Shown here piece after piece: positions 1-12,800 of a DNA stretch of 64,000 nt. A program made the translations under genes and the position numbers. Source of the stretch: Capsicum annuum (lineage: Eukaryota; Streptophyta; Magnoliopsida; Solanales; Solanaceae); the NCBI RefSeq assembly GCF_002878395.1, contig NC_061121.1, forward strand, positions 129,806,439-129,870,438, read 5' to 3'. Numbering within the stretch: the first letter of the stretch is position 1; every line of letters starts with the position of its first letter. The notes beneath the pieces were generated by a model, which worked only from the letters and a program-made list of their open reading frames with translations, searched no databases and was not told the origin of the DNA.

Positions 1-1781
1 TCAAGATTCAAGGTTCTCAAGTCAAAGGATTCGAGAACCCTCATTAAAGAGTACGAATAGATTCCAAAAAGCTAGAGTTCATCCAAAGCTTCTAATTCAA
101 GGTATGTGGGGTTTGAACGAGGATAAATCTTTCATCCTTGTGCTCAAAACTTATTTTAATTAGAAAAGTTATATGATTTGAGATGATTTCTCATGAAATT
201 GAAGTTAGGGTTTATACCCAATTTTTATTGTTTGAAGATTATGAGATTTCAAGTGATTAAATGTTGACTACATGACTATTTTCATATATTTATGCATGGA
301 ATGCGATTTTTTTGATTTTCCCAATTGAGTTTAAGCTTGATATTGAGATTCTTCATTTCACTATTTTGATATTGTTGAAGTATTTTAAAGAAGCATATTG
401 ATTATGATGTTTTTCTACGATATTACATGAGTATATTTATATTTTCATGCTTATTGCTGAAATTTCTAGATTTTGAGTTTATTTATCAACAATTACATTA
501 TCAAGTATGAAATTTTTGGTGTTTTAACATAAGTTTGAAGCATGAGCTTTAAGACCTAAGATTTAGTCTTGATATTTCAAGAAGATTATTTTTTAATTCT
601 TTAATGATTGTTTACCAAGTTTCAAGAAAGAAATTGATCTTTTGATCCTAAGCTAAGACAAGGAATCCACATTATTCACATAGTTTGAGATTTAAAGAAG
701 TGAAACATAATTTGTATTGATTATAAACTCTTATGCTATTTTAAGGTGCATTTCCTAAAAGTTATGAGCAATAAGTATGGGAGTAGCATTTAGCACCGAG
801 TTGGGTATGATTCCAAGGTCTCACACCCTAGAACTACGTGCCACCATAGGTTTTTGAATTTGCTCTTAGTGGGTTAATCTATTTATCACTTGAGTTAAGG
901 TTTTATTCCGATGGCAAGGGTAGAACAGCTCTCCCCAATGTAGGAAAGACATTGGACTCCATGTCAGCTCACATGGTTTATGTTGGTCCCCCACTCTTGA
1001 AACAGTTTTATGGATTTAAAGTATTAAGCTAAAGAGCGTACTATACAAAATGAGTTTCGGATTTTATCTATCTTACAAGTTGTGAGAATAAGAGGAGAAT
1101 ACAGATTTTAGAAGCAAGTGAAATGACTCATGAGATTTATAGTACGTGTTTCATTATTCATGATTTATGAGATTTGTATTTCAGATTTTTATTCAAGCTA
1201 TGTGAGTCAATTATGCTAGTATGCATGATTTTATAAAGAGAAATGATATTTTTTATGTAAATGCGTACACCCCCATATACTCATTACATCCTCAAAGTAC
1301 TGATCCACATATATGTCTATGTGCTAAATTGTCTCATAACGTAGGTACAAGTTGTAGCGTATATACCATATTCAGTTAGTTCGTAGCTTCCAGTCAGCAG
1401 GTGATGAGTCTTTTTGGTTCAAGGTCTTGAGTAAGTCATAAAGTTTGAGAAGTATTGTATTTTCTTTATTCAGTCATATTGAGTTGGGATAGTTGGAAGT
1501 CATGACCTGGCTACTTGTAGTAAATACTAGTAGAGGCTTCATACACAGTCAGTAGTGTTAATGTATTTTATTTCAGTTGTTAAAAGAAGAGTTGTAATCT
1601 TGTAAATTCAAATTTGTATTGATCGAGTTCAGAGATGTTTTATGTTTTCGCTGATTACGCTCAGATTTATGTATTTTATTTAGTTGCTTGTAAGTATGTA
1701 TGTAGAAGGGGTAGCTTAGGATCACTTGTGACCCTAAGCACCGTATGACGTCTCGGGACCCATTTTTGGGGCATTGCAACA
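1..1781 (+). repeat. Partial gypsy-type LTR, right end (element J)
   Basis: This stretch has no coding signal and reads like the interior and right end of a long gypsy LTR. It closes with a GGGGCATTGCAACA-like end, comparable in position and style to the GGGTCGTGACA-type ends of other LTRs in this window. The next bases, 1782 onward, change character. The left end is outside the window, so neither a partner LTR nor a target duplication can be tested. No primer binding site follows it, which fits a 3' LTR or a solo LTR. The assignment rests on pattern similarity alone. Confidence 0.45.
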
Positions 1782-2220
1782 CAATGCATTCAAGTATTTG
1801 AATAAGATGAAGAAGAATTCTCTACCTAGATGGACAAAGAAAGTGTTGATCACGCTATTGTCTTCTTACTGGTAACTCAAACTCAAGTAGGTTCCCAAAT
1901 CAAACATGTGATCATGATTTCATATTAAGAAAGAGGATTATGGTTAGGAGTTATTTAGTGATAATATAGAAGGAAGGCTCAATTCTTAAAAGTCTAACTG
2001 TGTTCTCTCTCAAGGAACTTTAGGTGAAGGTGTCTTACTATGAGAAATTACTCTTACGGACATAATCCCTCTTTTATTTGAGTGAAAAAGATCTATAAAA
2101 AGGAAGGAAGAAAAAGAAGAATCCTATGAATTGAAGAAAAAGGGGTGATGTTGCTTAATATGAAGAGGCAAAAGCTTTAAGAATTCAAATGAAAATGATA
2201 ATGATTCAAAGTGCCAATCA
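1782..2220. other. Unassigned purine-rich stretch
   Basis: No open frame, RNA gene or clear repeat is visible. The region is AG-rich on the plus strand and lies between the end of LTR J and the first recognisable SIRE-like segment. It may be a decayed internal part of element K, but no motif supports that. Confidence 0.3.
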
Positions 2221-2939
2221 TTAATCTTAGCTTAAGTTAAAGATCAACAAGAAGGGGTCAGGTCAAAATCCAGAGGGACCTGGTCCCTAGGAAACTCATC
2301 TCAAAAAATGAAGCTTCATCAGTATGAACAAAGTCAAGTGTGAACTTTCTCGTCAGACATACATTAAGAATAGACTGTGGAATAAGAAAGGTATACAAAG
2401 GAAAAAGGCTAAAGACGGATTTATCTAATCAACTTAACCTATTTTGTGATTCACTGTTTTCACTCTAAACTGGCTATGTTTAGGAGACAGGTATCCTTGG
2501 TAAAATAGGTGCATGTGAGTCTAACTCAATACTATACCCTTAAAGGTATGCACCCATGGGAACAACATAGGAAGTGGACAAATGTGACATGCACAACCTT
2601 GACGATTCACTCAAAGGAGAGGGACCTGCTCCAATCTCTCAAGGTAGTACCTATACAGGATGCTCTAATAATAATCATAAAATGTTGTCAAAATAGGACA
2701 TAGGTATTTCCTCTATTACAAAAGCAGTTAGTTCCTTATTAAAAAATTAAGGGTCATACTTAATAAGTTCATACATGTTATTTCAAAAGGGACCTCTTTT
2801 ATTAATAATTGACACTTTACTAAACCACCATATTATATCTTCACTCATCGTTCTTTAACAAATTTGTCTATTATCCAAAATCGAATTTCCTCTCCAAACC
2901 CAACTATTTCCATTTAATCTCTCTCACCCTTAAAATCAA

Positions 2940-3935
2940 ATGGCTAATAATTCTACTTCCTCTAACCAAGCTAAAAGTTCTGAGGTAGGTAATATTCAAA
3001 ATAATCAAGATCAACATTCCCAACACTCTGATCCTTCAATAATAAAAGTCATAAAAAGCATCATCATGAGTCTCTAACCAAAAACTGAGTCAACTTTACC
3101 CACCAAGTCATCTTTACAAAATTTGAGACCTCTAAATGAGTCAATTCTCATTGATATTTTAATAAATGAGAATGGGGTAGCTGAAAGCTTACTCCTTCTC
3201 ACATATGAAGCCAAAGAAAGCTCAGTTGATGTAGTGGAATAGAAAGTAGGTGTTTATTATGAAGTAAATGGATGAGAAGATATATTGTTACCAACAAATA
3301 AGGAGATTGAAGAGGATAAGGAGGAAGTGCCTCTAAGATAGACTGTGAAGGTACTAACGGGAAGTAGAGGAAAGGAGAAAATGATTGACTCTAAGGTAAA
3401 CTAGAACCTATTCTATAAGAGGTTATGAAAAGAAAATAATGGAAGTTGGCATTAAGTATAAAAATAATTAAACCAATAAATAAAAACAGCTTATGAGAGC
3501 TGCTGCAGTAAAGAAGAAAGAAGAATTTAAAGTTGTGGAGATTGAAGAAGGAGAGAACATAAATTCAAAAGTTGTCATAGTTGCAGAGGAAAGAAGAAAT
3601 GAAGTTCATGTTATTTACATAACTAGGTTATCTAACTAAAAGTATGGTATCAATGCTCGAATTAGGCCGAAACACATAGTTGTCAAGAAAAAGAAAGACA
3701 CTGATGAACCTGATCCTAAGAATAGAGCAGTTGTGGTTGAAAATAAGTAGTAGTACTAAGAGAAGAAAAAATTGCAGAGCTCAAAATGAGATTGGTAGAT
3801 ATGACTGGTGAAATTCAAGGACTTAATGCTAAAGTAAAGGTCCTCACCAAAGAGTTGTTGGATGCCCATGCTGCTAAAAGTGCAATAATGGAGATGCTAA
3901 TTAAATCCCATTTCCCTAAGTCTCCCTCTACCTAA
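2940..3935 (+). pseudogene. Third ORF downstream of pol (SIRE-type extra ORF), decayed
   Basis: A start codon at 2940 opens a frame beginning MANNSTSSNQAKSS, and the same reading register closes at a stop at 3933-3935, about 330 codons later. Several in-frame stops, and apparently compensating frameshifts, lie between. The last 55 or so residues (from about 3756) are rich in heptad-like Leu, Ile, Val and Met with many Glu and Lys (LREEKIAELKMRL, then a second run near GLNAKVKVLTKELL), which suggests a coiled coil. SIRE-lineage copia elements are known for an additional ORF between pol and the 3' LTR, often called envelope-like. No signal peptide or membrane segment is visible here, so an envelope role is not supported by this sequence. 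Identification by position and element type is fairly safe; function is unknown. Confidence 0.55.
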
Positions 3936-4523
3936 ACCTCGTTATCCCTTTTCCCTCATCAACCTCATGTTAGTTTCATGTCTTGATTCTTTTGATAGCT
4001 TTTAAAGACAATTACTTTATGATGGGTTATTTTTATTTACTGCACTAGTACTGACTTTTATGAATGAATGTATCTTATTTTTTAACATCATTTGTATCCT
4101 TTATTTTAAAATTGTTCTTCATGATAGTGTTGTCCCAGTGGCTATGTGTTAACAAATTTGTGCCTATTTTACTCTTGGTTTACTGTTAATCCTTTTCAAC
4201 GATGCCAAAATAGGGAATATTGACTTCATGTGTAAGGACCAGCTCTGTCTGTGTGTTGTGTGCTCATGTGGTGCATAATTTAAAGGTGAAGAAGTATAAA
4301 AATACACTAAATAGAGGTACATGATAATAAAGAGGATAAATTATAGGTTTTTACGGTAATTAAAAATAAGGGACCAGGTCTCTGTGTTGCATGATAAAGG
4401 AGGTATGATGAATAAGGGAACATTCATCTTTAGGTTGTAATAAAACTGATTAAATGTGATAGATGTCCATTGATGACAAAAATTGTATGGTTAATTCATC
4501 ATTATTAAAACAGGGAAAATTTC

Positions 4524-4768
4524 CATATATAGTTTTGATGATAAGAAACTAACTTCAATGGACTAGGTCCCTAGATGTGCAAGGTACAATACAGCTCGTA
4601 TGTGTTGTCTGCACAGTTTTGTCCTCTTATGTAACAAACTTTTTGGTGCTATTTTGTACTGATTAGGTTAGCTGGTCTAATGATCTTTCAGACCTATCAT
4701 CAATCAGCAATAAAAGGAAAGAGATGAATTTTCATCACTATGTGGTGCATCCCCAAGGGTTCCTTCAC
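4524..4768 (+). repeat. 3' LTR of element K, internally deleted
   Basis: It starts after a PPT-like CAGGGAAAATTTCC tract and aligns with the first 200 or so bases of the A and B LTRs, including the GGACTAGGTCCC motif near 4560 and TTTTGTCCTCTT. It then jumps to the TGTGGTGCAxCCC motif that sits at the far end of the A LTR. About 450 bases of LTR interior are therefore missing. The right edge against family G is approximate. Confidence 0.6.
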
Positions 4769-5660
4769 AACAACTTATTTAATCAAGTGACTGCTTAAGC
4801 GATACCACAAGGAATATATTTTATCCCCCACCCAATTTTCTCTTATTTTCTCAAATTCCAACGAGCATTAAATCCTTATAGAGCTTAGAGAATTAGGAGA
4901 TTTTCTCTTGGGTTATCATGGGGTGTTGGTGAGCTCAGAAAGTCATCCCTGATTGCAATCCTTGTTAGTTTTTGTTTGATTCTTGGTTTAATTCTTAGAT
5001 TTAGTCATAAATCCCTAGTTCCTTGATGGGTTAAAGTAAGTTTCCTTTGAGCTCAAAATTTACTCATCATTGAAGGTAAGGAATCCTTGAGCAAAGAGGT
5101 ATGTGTTGACAATTTTGAAAGTGTAATTCCACAAGCGGAGCCGATATGAGATTTTGACTCGATTATGGACCCAGAGCATAAAAATATTATCTGGGTATCA
5201 TTATTCCCGTATTAATATGTTGATCACTATTTTAATAGTGAGGCATCATACAGAGGCCTCTCAAAAGAGAAAATATCTATTTTGGCGGACTTTATTGAGC
5301 ATTTTTTAGCATCCAGGTATGCTAGCCTTTCTCTTCCCTTTAATTGAGCATAATTATAGTATTAGTTTGATAGAATTCTAGTTCAATGGTTGGAAATGAT
5401 TATTTGATTGTAAATTTAGTAAATGTAGATTATTTAGCCAATTAATTAATCGTAATTATGCTTATTTGAGTTAACTACTCATTCCTTCAGTGAATTGCTA
5501 TCTTAGGACTCTATGAGGCTTCTTTAGCTCTGTGTAATGGGATTTTAGAACCTTTTCCTAGTTTGGAGTAGAAATTACCTTAGAACTCACTTTTGGGGTT
5601 AGAGGTGGGACCTTTCAATTCATTTTAGGTCAAGAATTCTATTAGATTTTTGTAGACTCA
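4769..5660 (+). repeat. Family G gypsy LTR, left half
   Basis: This is non-coding and collinear with 42000-42850 and 44250-45130. Shared landmarks include a CTTAAGCGAT-type motif near 4797, GGGGTGTTGGTGAGCTC, GACCCAGAGCATAAAA and a splice-acceptor-like GCATCCAGGTATGCTAG stretch. It stops exactly where element D begins, and homology to the family resumes at 23599, so one LTR has been split by D. Confidence 0.65.
5656..5660. other. Target site duplication of element D, left copy
   Basis: ACTCA here lies just outside the TGACAG terminus of D. The matching copy is ACTCG at 23599-23603, one substitution apart. Family G sequence is continuous when D and one copy are removed. Confidence 0.6.
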
Positions 5661-7273
5661 TGACAGCTCCCAAGCGTACATACAAATGTACGTGGTTTAC
5701 CAAGTAGTAAAGTAGCCTTCGAGAAGCTAATTATCGATCCCATAGGGACATATGTTAACTAACTATCCAATTCTAGTTTAACAATTGAGTGAAAGTAACC
5801 AAAATTATTTAGAAAGTTCATAAACTAAAAGTAAACTAAATTAATGCAGAAAAGTAATGACTTAGGACAATCAATGGATAGAAGCCCAAGGTTAAGGCTT
5901 ACAACCAATCATACTACGTTACTGAACTTCATTTGTTAGATTGATTATCGTGGTTGTTGATTCATAAGGTTAATCAAATGTTTATGGTTTTCCAACCTCT
6001 AATCCTTTACCTAAGATGGACCTTACAACTAGACGTTGAGAGGGGTTGTAATAATCAATTTAATTTATGTAAGCTGTCATCCTATGTGTGAATCAAGTAA
6101 GGTATCTAAGTACAACCCTGTCCTAGATGCTAATTCAAGTCTCTTATTTTATAAAGAAATAAGAACCATACTTTGCTTATTCCCTTGTTATATCTCCCTG
6201 TTCGCTCTCCTGAGATTAAATGGTTGACAATTGATGTATTCTAAGGGTAGCTAATCCTTAAAATAGTTAAAACATGGATAAACAAGAAACCAATAATGAT
6301 AAGAAAATCAACAAACTTAATTCAAAATGTAAGTAGTCATGATCTTGGCATTAACCCTATAAAGGGAGTTTTATCTTTCAATGGAAATATTTATCATCCA
6401 ATACCTTTGATTGATGATACAAATCATTAAAGAAACTAAATTTAATATAAAAAACCCTAAATAATGTGAAGAGCAGCCTTCCTTTTTTCAAAGACATCCA
6501 AAAGTATGTAAAAACATGATACAATATGTATTTATAACATAGGGGTAAGCCATGTCCGTATTAGAGTTCAATTAGGTGAAAAGATTGGGGGTGGAGTCGA
6601 TCATGTATCACACCCTCTATTCCTATGGAATGGAGCATGCGAAGAACCCTCTATTCAAAAGGAATAGAGCAAGCGATGCACGCTTATCGCACTACTTCAT
6701 TGGAATTTGCTTCTCGAATTTTGGTTAAGTGTTGGTCCTTCCTCCTTTCATCCATTGTATTATGGTATCTTTCCATTGATCTTCCAGATTCTACATCACA
6801 ATATTAAGTTTAGAAGGTATCCTACAATAAAACACTACACGAATTAGAGGTACAAACACAAAATATCCATCACAATGAATCAAAAACAAGAGCTTAGACT
6901 AGGTTGATTTCTATGATCTTTCACTTCAAGTTTCAACTGTTCCCTTGACTAACTTGAACATTTTACACTCCTTAAAACTTTTTCCACATATAATAACACA
7001 TTTAAAACCATTATTAACACAATAGAATCCAACAAGATAGACTAGATAAGCAACTAGCTCAAGCTAGAAAGACTAGTTTTCCCTAATAAACTCTAATTGG
7101 CTCTTTGAAGTACCAAATTACTTTGAATTCACTTTGAACCTTATAAACACATGATTTAAAACTTTGATACACATTTATATCAATATAAACCCATATAGCA
7201 TAGAATCATCCTCAAAACAACGCTAAAAAGACTCGAATAGCGATACTAGAATGCATAAATACACTCAACATCA
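5661..7273 (-). repeat. 3' LTR of element D
   Basis: This is collinear with 22001-23598 along its full length. It contains no coding frame worth calling. It is bounded by the CA end on the left (complement of TGACAG) and TGATGTTGAGTG on the right, next to the purine tract at 7274. Confidence 0.8.
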
Positions 7274-7290
7274 CCACCCCACACTTAAAG
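7274..7290 (-). other. Polypurine tract of element D
   Basis: The plus strand reads CCACCCCACACTTAAAG, so the minus strand is CTTTAAGTGTGGGGTGG, directly 5' of the LTR start. This is the expected site for plus-strand priming. A near copy lies at 17123-17138 inside the element. Confidence 0.7.
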
Positions 7291-7646
7291 CCTTGTTCGT
7301 CCTCTAACAAATCTTAACTATAATCATCATAAGCTAAGGAGACTTTAGATTTCTACTAAATTCAACACACTCAAGCTAGCACTATAATGACTACAAAGAA
7401 TGCAAGTTATAATACTAAGCATGTTATTTGCACAATTGAAAACTCATGAATACTACTCCAAATCATCCTAGAGTCATTATACACTTAGAACCAATCTCCA
7501 ACAACCAGATTATACTTTTTCGTTTACCCATGTCTTTTGTTTTTGCCTCATCTCTTGTAATAATTTTCACAAACACTTGGTGGATGCATAGTTTACTACC
7601 ATAAAAATCAATTTTTCTTTTTTTCATAATCATGCAACATCTCTAG
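7291..7646 (-). other. Element D interior, right of the 3' LTR, no gene seen
   Basis: This is AT-rich, non-coding interior of D between the PPT and the insertion point of C. It resumes at 16495. No conserved motif is visible. Confidence 0.5.
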
Positions 7647-7651
7647 CATGA
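7647..7651. other. Target site duplication of element C, left copy
   Basis: CATGA here matches CATAA at 16490-16494 with one substitution. The two flank the outer LTR ends of C. Confidence 0.65.
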
Positions 7652-9874
7652 TCTAAAACCCTACATTTTGGGCTAGAATAAAAATCCATGACTCTGATGC
7701 GTTGATAATCCCAGAGCCTTAAATCCTATGCTAATTTTGTATGTTTATGTAGTATGTGAATCCATTTGAGCATGAATTTAGACCATAGAGGCCCTTCAAC
7801 TCAAAAACGAGTTGAAACTTTTTTGATGAATTAAGTTTTAGTGGATGTTATAATTATGTCAGCTTCCATCGACCATAACTTTCTATATATGTTGAATTAG
7901 AGAGCCTACTATGTGTCAAATGATAGGTATTCTAGATAACTTTCTAACGATACCAATTTTGCTAAAATCTGACACCCGAGAAAGAATTTATGGCCTTTCA
8001 AAGTAGAATGCATCACCAAACCAATCACACATGGCCACTGAAAAGCATATGCGATAGCATATGTGGCGCCTACGTAAATATAGGCGATATCATATGTGGC
8101 TCCAATGTAAATATAGGCAATATCATATGCCGCGCCTATGTAAATATATGCGATATTATATGTGGCGCATATCTTATGGTTTCAAGTGACTTACACACTC
8201 CGTTTTTAGGGCAAAATGGTCCTTTTTCCAGCCTTATTCAGCCATAAACACAAAATTCAGTCCCCAATTCTCCAAAATACATCCATATTCATCTAAAAAT
8301 TTTCAAGAACACTCCCAAGGATTTCAAACTAAAAACCCGAATAAATTAAGATTTAACTATGGGTTTTAAAAATTGATTAGAGATTTGAAATCTCCAATGC
8401 ACAGGCTTCAAGAAGCACCTATTATTTTCTGAAATAGTGGTACGCGGGGTTTTCCTAAATTCTCATGTGAATATAAAAATCATATTTTAGAATGGGTTTT
8501 TTGAATCTATGTATATAATCATGTATTAAATGTTTTAACATCATTGTTTTAGTGTTTTGGCCTTCCCCAAAGTGATTTGAGAATATGAATGTATGAAACC
8601 ATATATTTCAGAATGAATTCTTGTTGAGAGCAAGATTTTTGGTGAATTCCCTCTTTCGTGATTTTTTTTCAGATTTCTCATAGCATATGAATTGTTTTGC
8701 AATGCATCCCTGAAAAACACTATATGAAATGATTGAACTCTTGTTATGATTTTAAGGTGGTTTTAAATCACTAAAGAGGGAATTTAGCATGAATGTTTAA
8801 TGTTCATAATACATGTAATGAAAGAGTGTATGGATTTGCTAAAGGCACTAGACCACCATATGTTGATGAAGTTTTTGCATGATTTTGACTTGAGTTTTGA
8901 AACACAAAATCTTCTATATTAGTTGCAGGTTTTTCGTGGTCTAAATTATGCTTTAAATAAAAACTTTAGCTTAATTTATTATGGCTCAGATATCATGACT
9001 TCCAAGTCTTGGTATGACGATACCAATTCATATAGAGATGTTAGGTGGTTCCCTGAAGAGGGCTTAAGTTCAAGAAACACATTACCTAAAACCGTGGTTT
9101 GCCAACTCGAGTATATTATTATACACTAACTTAAGTGTCGTATGGCATATCAGATTCAATAACTCCAACCCTTGCGGCATACTCGGGTTGGAGGCTTCCT
9201 CGCCGAGTCTATGGCAAATTCCATATCGCCCGTGGAATATCAGACTTATGGGGAATACCACCTAACTCAGAAGTAATACACAGATCAAAGTTTGAGATTT
9301 ACAGATAGGTTACATGTTTTCAGAAGGTGCCCATGTGTTTTTCAGAAACTGTTTTATGCATAATGTTTGATGAAAATACGATTTCACGTATTATATATAT
9401 ATATATTTAATTACTCTATTTTAGATCGCTTCGCGTGCCAGTACAATTGTGTTGACCCCCTCTTCCTCCCAGGTACTGAGGTGCAATCTAGGGGTCCAGA
9501 TCCACAGTAGAGTCTACAGACAAGGTTGTCTCAGAGTTTAGTTGGTGACCCTTCTTTTCTTCGGAAGGCATAGTCATTTAGGTATTTATTTCAGTATGGT
9601 TTTTGGTCTGCTATGGGCCTTGTCCCAGTTATTTAGATAGTATGTTAGTAGAGATTTCGCAGACTATTGCAGATGTTTATTAAATATTGTTTGGCATGTT
9701 TATAGGACTGTAACTGTTTGAAATTGTTGACCATGTTTCCGTATTATTGTGTCTATTCTATATTACTTTGATCATATGAATTATATGCATGATTACTAGA
9801 AAGACAGAGGAAATTTTGAGCCTTCAAGTTTGGGAATTATCGTCATGGCCAGGGCCCTGATTTGGGTCATTACA
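7652..9874 (+). repeat. 5' LTR of element C
   Basis: It starts TCTAAAACCCTACATTT, a mutated form of the TGTAACACCCCGCATTT start of the partner LTR, and ends GGGTCATTACA. It is collinear with 14161-16489 throughout, except that the partner has about 100 extra bases around 15540-15637. A short TA run lies near 9390. An open frame at 7990-8247 is only the translation of the internal tandem repeat and is not called as a gene. Confidence 0.85.
8058..8172. repeat. 33-base tandem repeat inside C 5' LTR
   Basis: Three units of 33 bases (8058, 8091, 8124) plus a partial fourth. Each starts CATATG or a variant and contains GGCGCCTAYGTAAATATAGGC-like sequence. The length is a multiple of three, so an open frame persists across it (AYVNIGDIICG-type periodicity). 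That frame is likely a by-product. Confidence 0.85.
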
Positions 9875-9878
9875 AACT

Positions 9879-9894
9879 TGGCATCAAAGCATGG
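9879..9894 (+). other. Primer binding site of element C
   Basis: TGGCATCAAAGCATGG begins four bases after the LTR end and differs at two positions from the usual initiator tRNA-Met complement (TGGTATCAGAGC). It fixes the LTR end and the plus orientation. Confidence 0.75.
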
Positions 9895-12800
9895 TTCATG
9901 GTCCCAGGGTATCTGCGAAATTATATTGGGTAGAGTCTTGTTTATGGGTGTGTAGCGCGCCATACTTATTAGCAGGAGGCTATACAGAATTTAGGAATAT
10001 CTCTCTTTCTTCATGTTTTAGTTCGTGCTATAGATTTAGAATATTCCTCTTTCGTACTCTAATTCAGGCTATGGTATCACCCATACGAAAATAAAAGTTA
10101 TCCTAATTTCTTCTTCACTCTGGTGTTTCCTGATATTCTTTGATTATCTAGCAAAAATTTTAGAAGTCCCACAAAGGATGGGAGAGGAGTTCCCTAGTGT
10201 AAAATTATGTCCTCGTTCTGATGAGGCGTTTAGTTAAGAAAAGAGTAAGATGTGTATTCTTGAGACATTGAATATTGTGTATCAAACTTCTATCTCTTGT
10301 AATCTTGATATTCTTGTATTGTTGAAAACAAAAGTCTAGTGAAGCCATGTGAGGTCTATTTCGTTTCAATAGCATAGTTGCCTTGTCATTTATCTTTTTC
10401 TTCTTCAAAACACAAAAATCAAAGTCTAGTAAAGCCGTGTGAGGCCTATTTTGATTCACTAGAAACTTGTTGTTCATCTTGTAGTTCTTATGTTTGTTGG
10501 AACTATATTTCCACCCGAGTAGTAGTATAAGTTAGAGTATCAGTGTCATGACCTATTGGTAGTGAAATTAGACCAAGAAGTTTGAGATATGAAGTCACAA
10601 GGTTAGAGGTCTGAGTGAGGGTGACTTTTGTGATTAAATATTTACAGTTGAATAACCATTGATTGGGAATGATTTACCCTTTCGTAGTTGTAGACTTATG
10701 TGGTGGTACTATTTATGGATTTTATGGTAGTCCATGGAGGAAGTGTTGACTCAGAATGTTATTTGTTTTCTTCCTTTTAAAATAGAGAAAGAGCCCAGAG
10801 TGGATATTTAAGGTTGTTATAGAAACCCCTTATAGGCTATGAATGAAAATGGCTAGATAAGCCAGTAGGTTGTAAGTATAGACTCATTGTCATATGGGGT
10901 ATCTGAAGATAGTATAAATTCCCATTGGGGTAAGTAAGTGTGATATGAGAAAGTCGTATAAGTAGTTAATATTGTATGGTTATAATATAATCTTAAAGGT
11001 TGATCATGTCTATTATGTGACCTTACCTCTTAACCTTCTTCTCATTGGTAGTTGTAAACTAATACTACTTGTGAGAAAGTATGTAGTATATTTTTGAAGT
11101 ATTTGGGTAGAATATCCCAATTTGAAGGATTAGTATATTCATATTATGTTGCACTCTTCACTGGTTGTAAATAATTGATGCTAGACTATAGGCTTGAATT
11201 TAAATGGTGCAGTTATGAATAGTGGCAAGAGATTTATGATACATGTTTCGTGGGATTAGATTTGTAAGCTTGATGTGTTGAAATAGTACGTGCTAATGGA
11301 TTATGATAAGGAAACCTGTAAGGTCATGATCAATTATTATGGTTATGAAGTTCCAGTGTACTAGTGTTTCTTGATGTTTATTCCATAGTTTCTAAGGGAG
11401 GATTGTGTGTAAGGTTGGTTGTAAATCATGTTTTGCACTAGACATTAAGTTTGAAACAATTGATGGCCATGGAGATGGATGTGATGATTCCTTGGTTAAT
11501 GATACTACTTGTATGGAAATGATCTATAGACTTGAACAGAGTATGCAAGTGCCTAAGTTTATTTGATTCGTAATGAAGTATAACATTGTATATGATGTAG
11601 AAGTATGCCCAAGGTGGTATGAAGCTATAATATAATATTTTTCTAAGGCTATTACATGTTGTGTGTGGCTATTGGTACCGTTGAGTTTCTAGGTGGAAAA
11701 AGACTAGCTAGATGGTATATGGTGTTCTAAATAGCCAAGCGAAGGACCTTTGATTGATAGCATTGAGACTTTTGATATGAGCCTGATTCTCATTGTAGAG
11801 AAAAATAAGTTTGACGTTGCTATGTTGGTAAACTATGATAGAAATAGAGTGGCTTGTTAGGTGTTATAATCTAAGCTCGATCCATTAAAAGTTATGCTAA
11901 TAGAAATAAGGGTAGAGGCACTAGAGGGTGTGCACTTCAACTTTGGGGATACTCATGAAGATTCGAAGTTAGTAAGTGTTTGAGTAATAGATTATGACTA
12001 TTGGGGTTACAGAATGATAGAGTATGCCTCAGGAGGTAGTATTAGCAGTGGGCATTCCACTCTTAGGTGTGGTCTTTCAGGTTAAGTTTCATTAATTTTG
12101 TGTATTGTCATATTTCAGAACCCAGAGTGCAGTTAGTACAGTTAAGTTTAAAGTCTAGTAAGGTACTTCCCAAAACTTAAGATGATGGCTTAAAGCTAAA
12201 GGGGAGATGACTAAGAGAATAACCAAGTAAGACTCTCAGATTCTTGTAGTGATGTCATGATGATGTAGAGCATCAAAGTAAGGGTGAATCTCAACCTATT
12301 CCTCTCTCAGTATTTCTCAGTGATCCTAATACCTACTCATGCTTTATGATTTAGTTCCATGATCAGTTCATGTTCATACATATGATAGAGAGTCATGTAC
12401 TCATACTTTATAATGTGCTTCGTTTCTATAACTCATGTTTTATGCCAAATGATTCGTGAGATTCAGCTTATAGCCATGAATACCCTAAATTCAGAGTGCT
12501 TTGGTGAGTCCCTGTTGTTGTTTCGCTATTCCTCAGGCCTCAGATAAGTGTCAAGCTACATATTTTATCATTCCATTCCTCCAAATCTTATGTTCTAACC
12601 TTTTAGTGACTCCTCCTTATGTGATGATAGTGGTGGTGAGTAATTATTCCTTGTTGATGGAAGATCATAGTACGCTTGTTTAGATAAGTCCATAAGTATA
12701 AAGTAAGATTTGGGGCCAAGTTTTTATTTGTGTGATGGTTAGAGGAATTTTGTATGTGTATATTCTTGGGGTAGCTCGTGGGAGTGATATTGATAGTGGT

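Larger units (their letters stand above)
2221..4768 (+). mobile_element. SIRE-like Ty1/copia 3' remnant (element K)
   Basis: Segments here are collinear with parts of SIRE-like elements A and B further along. Positions 2260-2320 resemble the integrase-RT linker of A near 28985, including a GGGACC-type motif. Positions 2480-2640 match the region just after RNase H (63645-63800 in B). A third ORF, a PPT-like tract near 4514 and a shortened 3' LTR follow. The whole RT-RNase H region is missing between about 2330 and 2400, so K is internally deleted. There is no 5' LTR in the window. Confidence 0.7.

Noticed and set aside
2940..3935. Viral envelope glycoprotein
   Set aside because: No signal peptide, transmembrane segment or cysteine pattern; only the location resembles the envelope-like ORF of SIRE elements.
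7990..8247. Repeat protein (ICGAYVNIGDIICG periodicity) at 7990-8247 and 14479-14805
   Set aside because: It is the translation of a 33-base LTR minisatellite whose unit length happens to be a multiple of three; there is no conserved start context.
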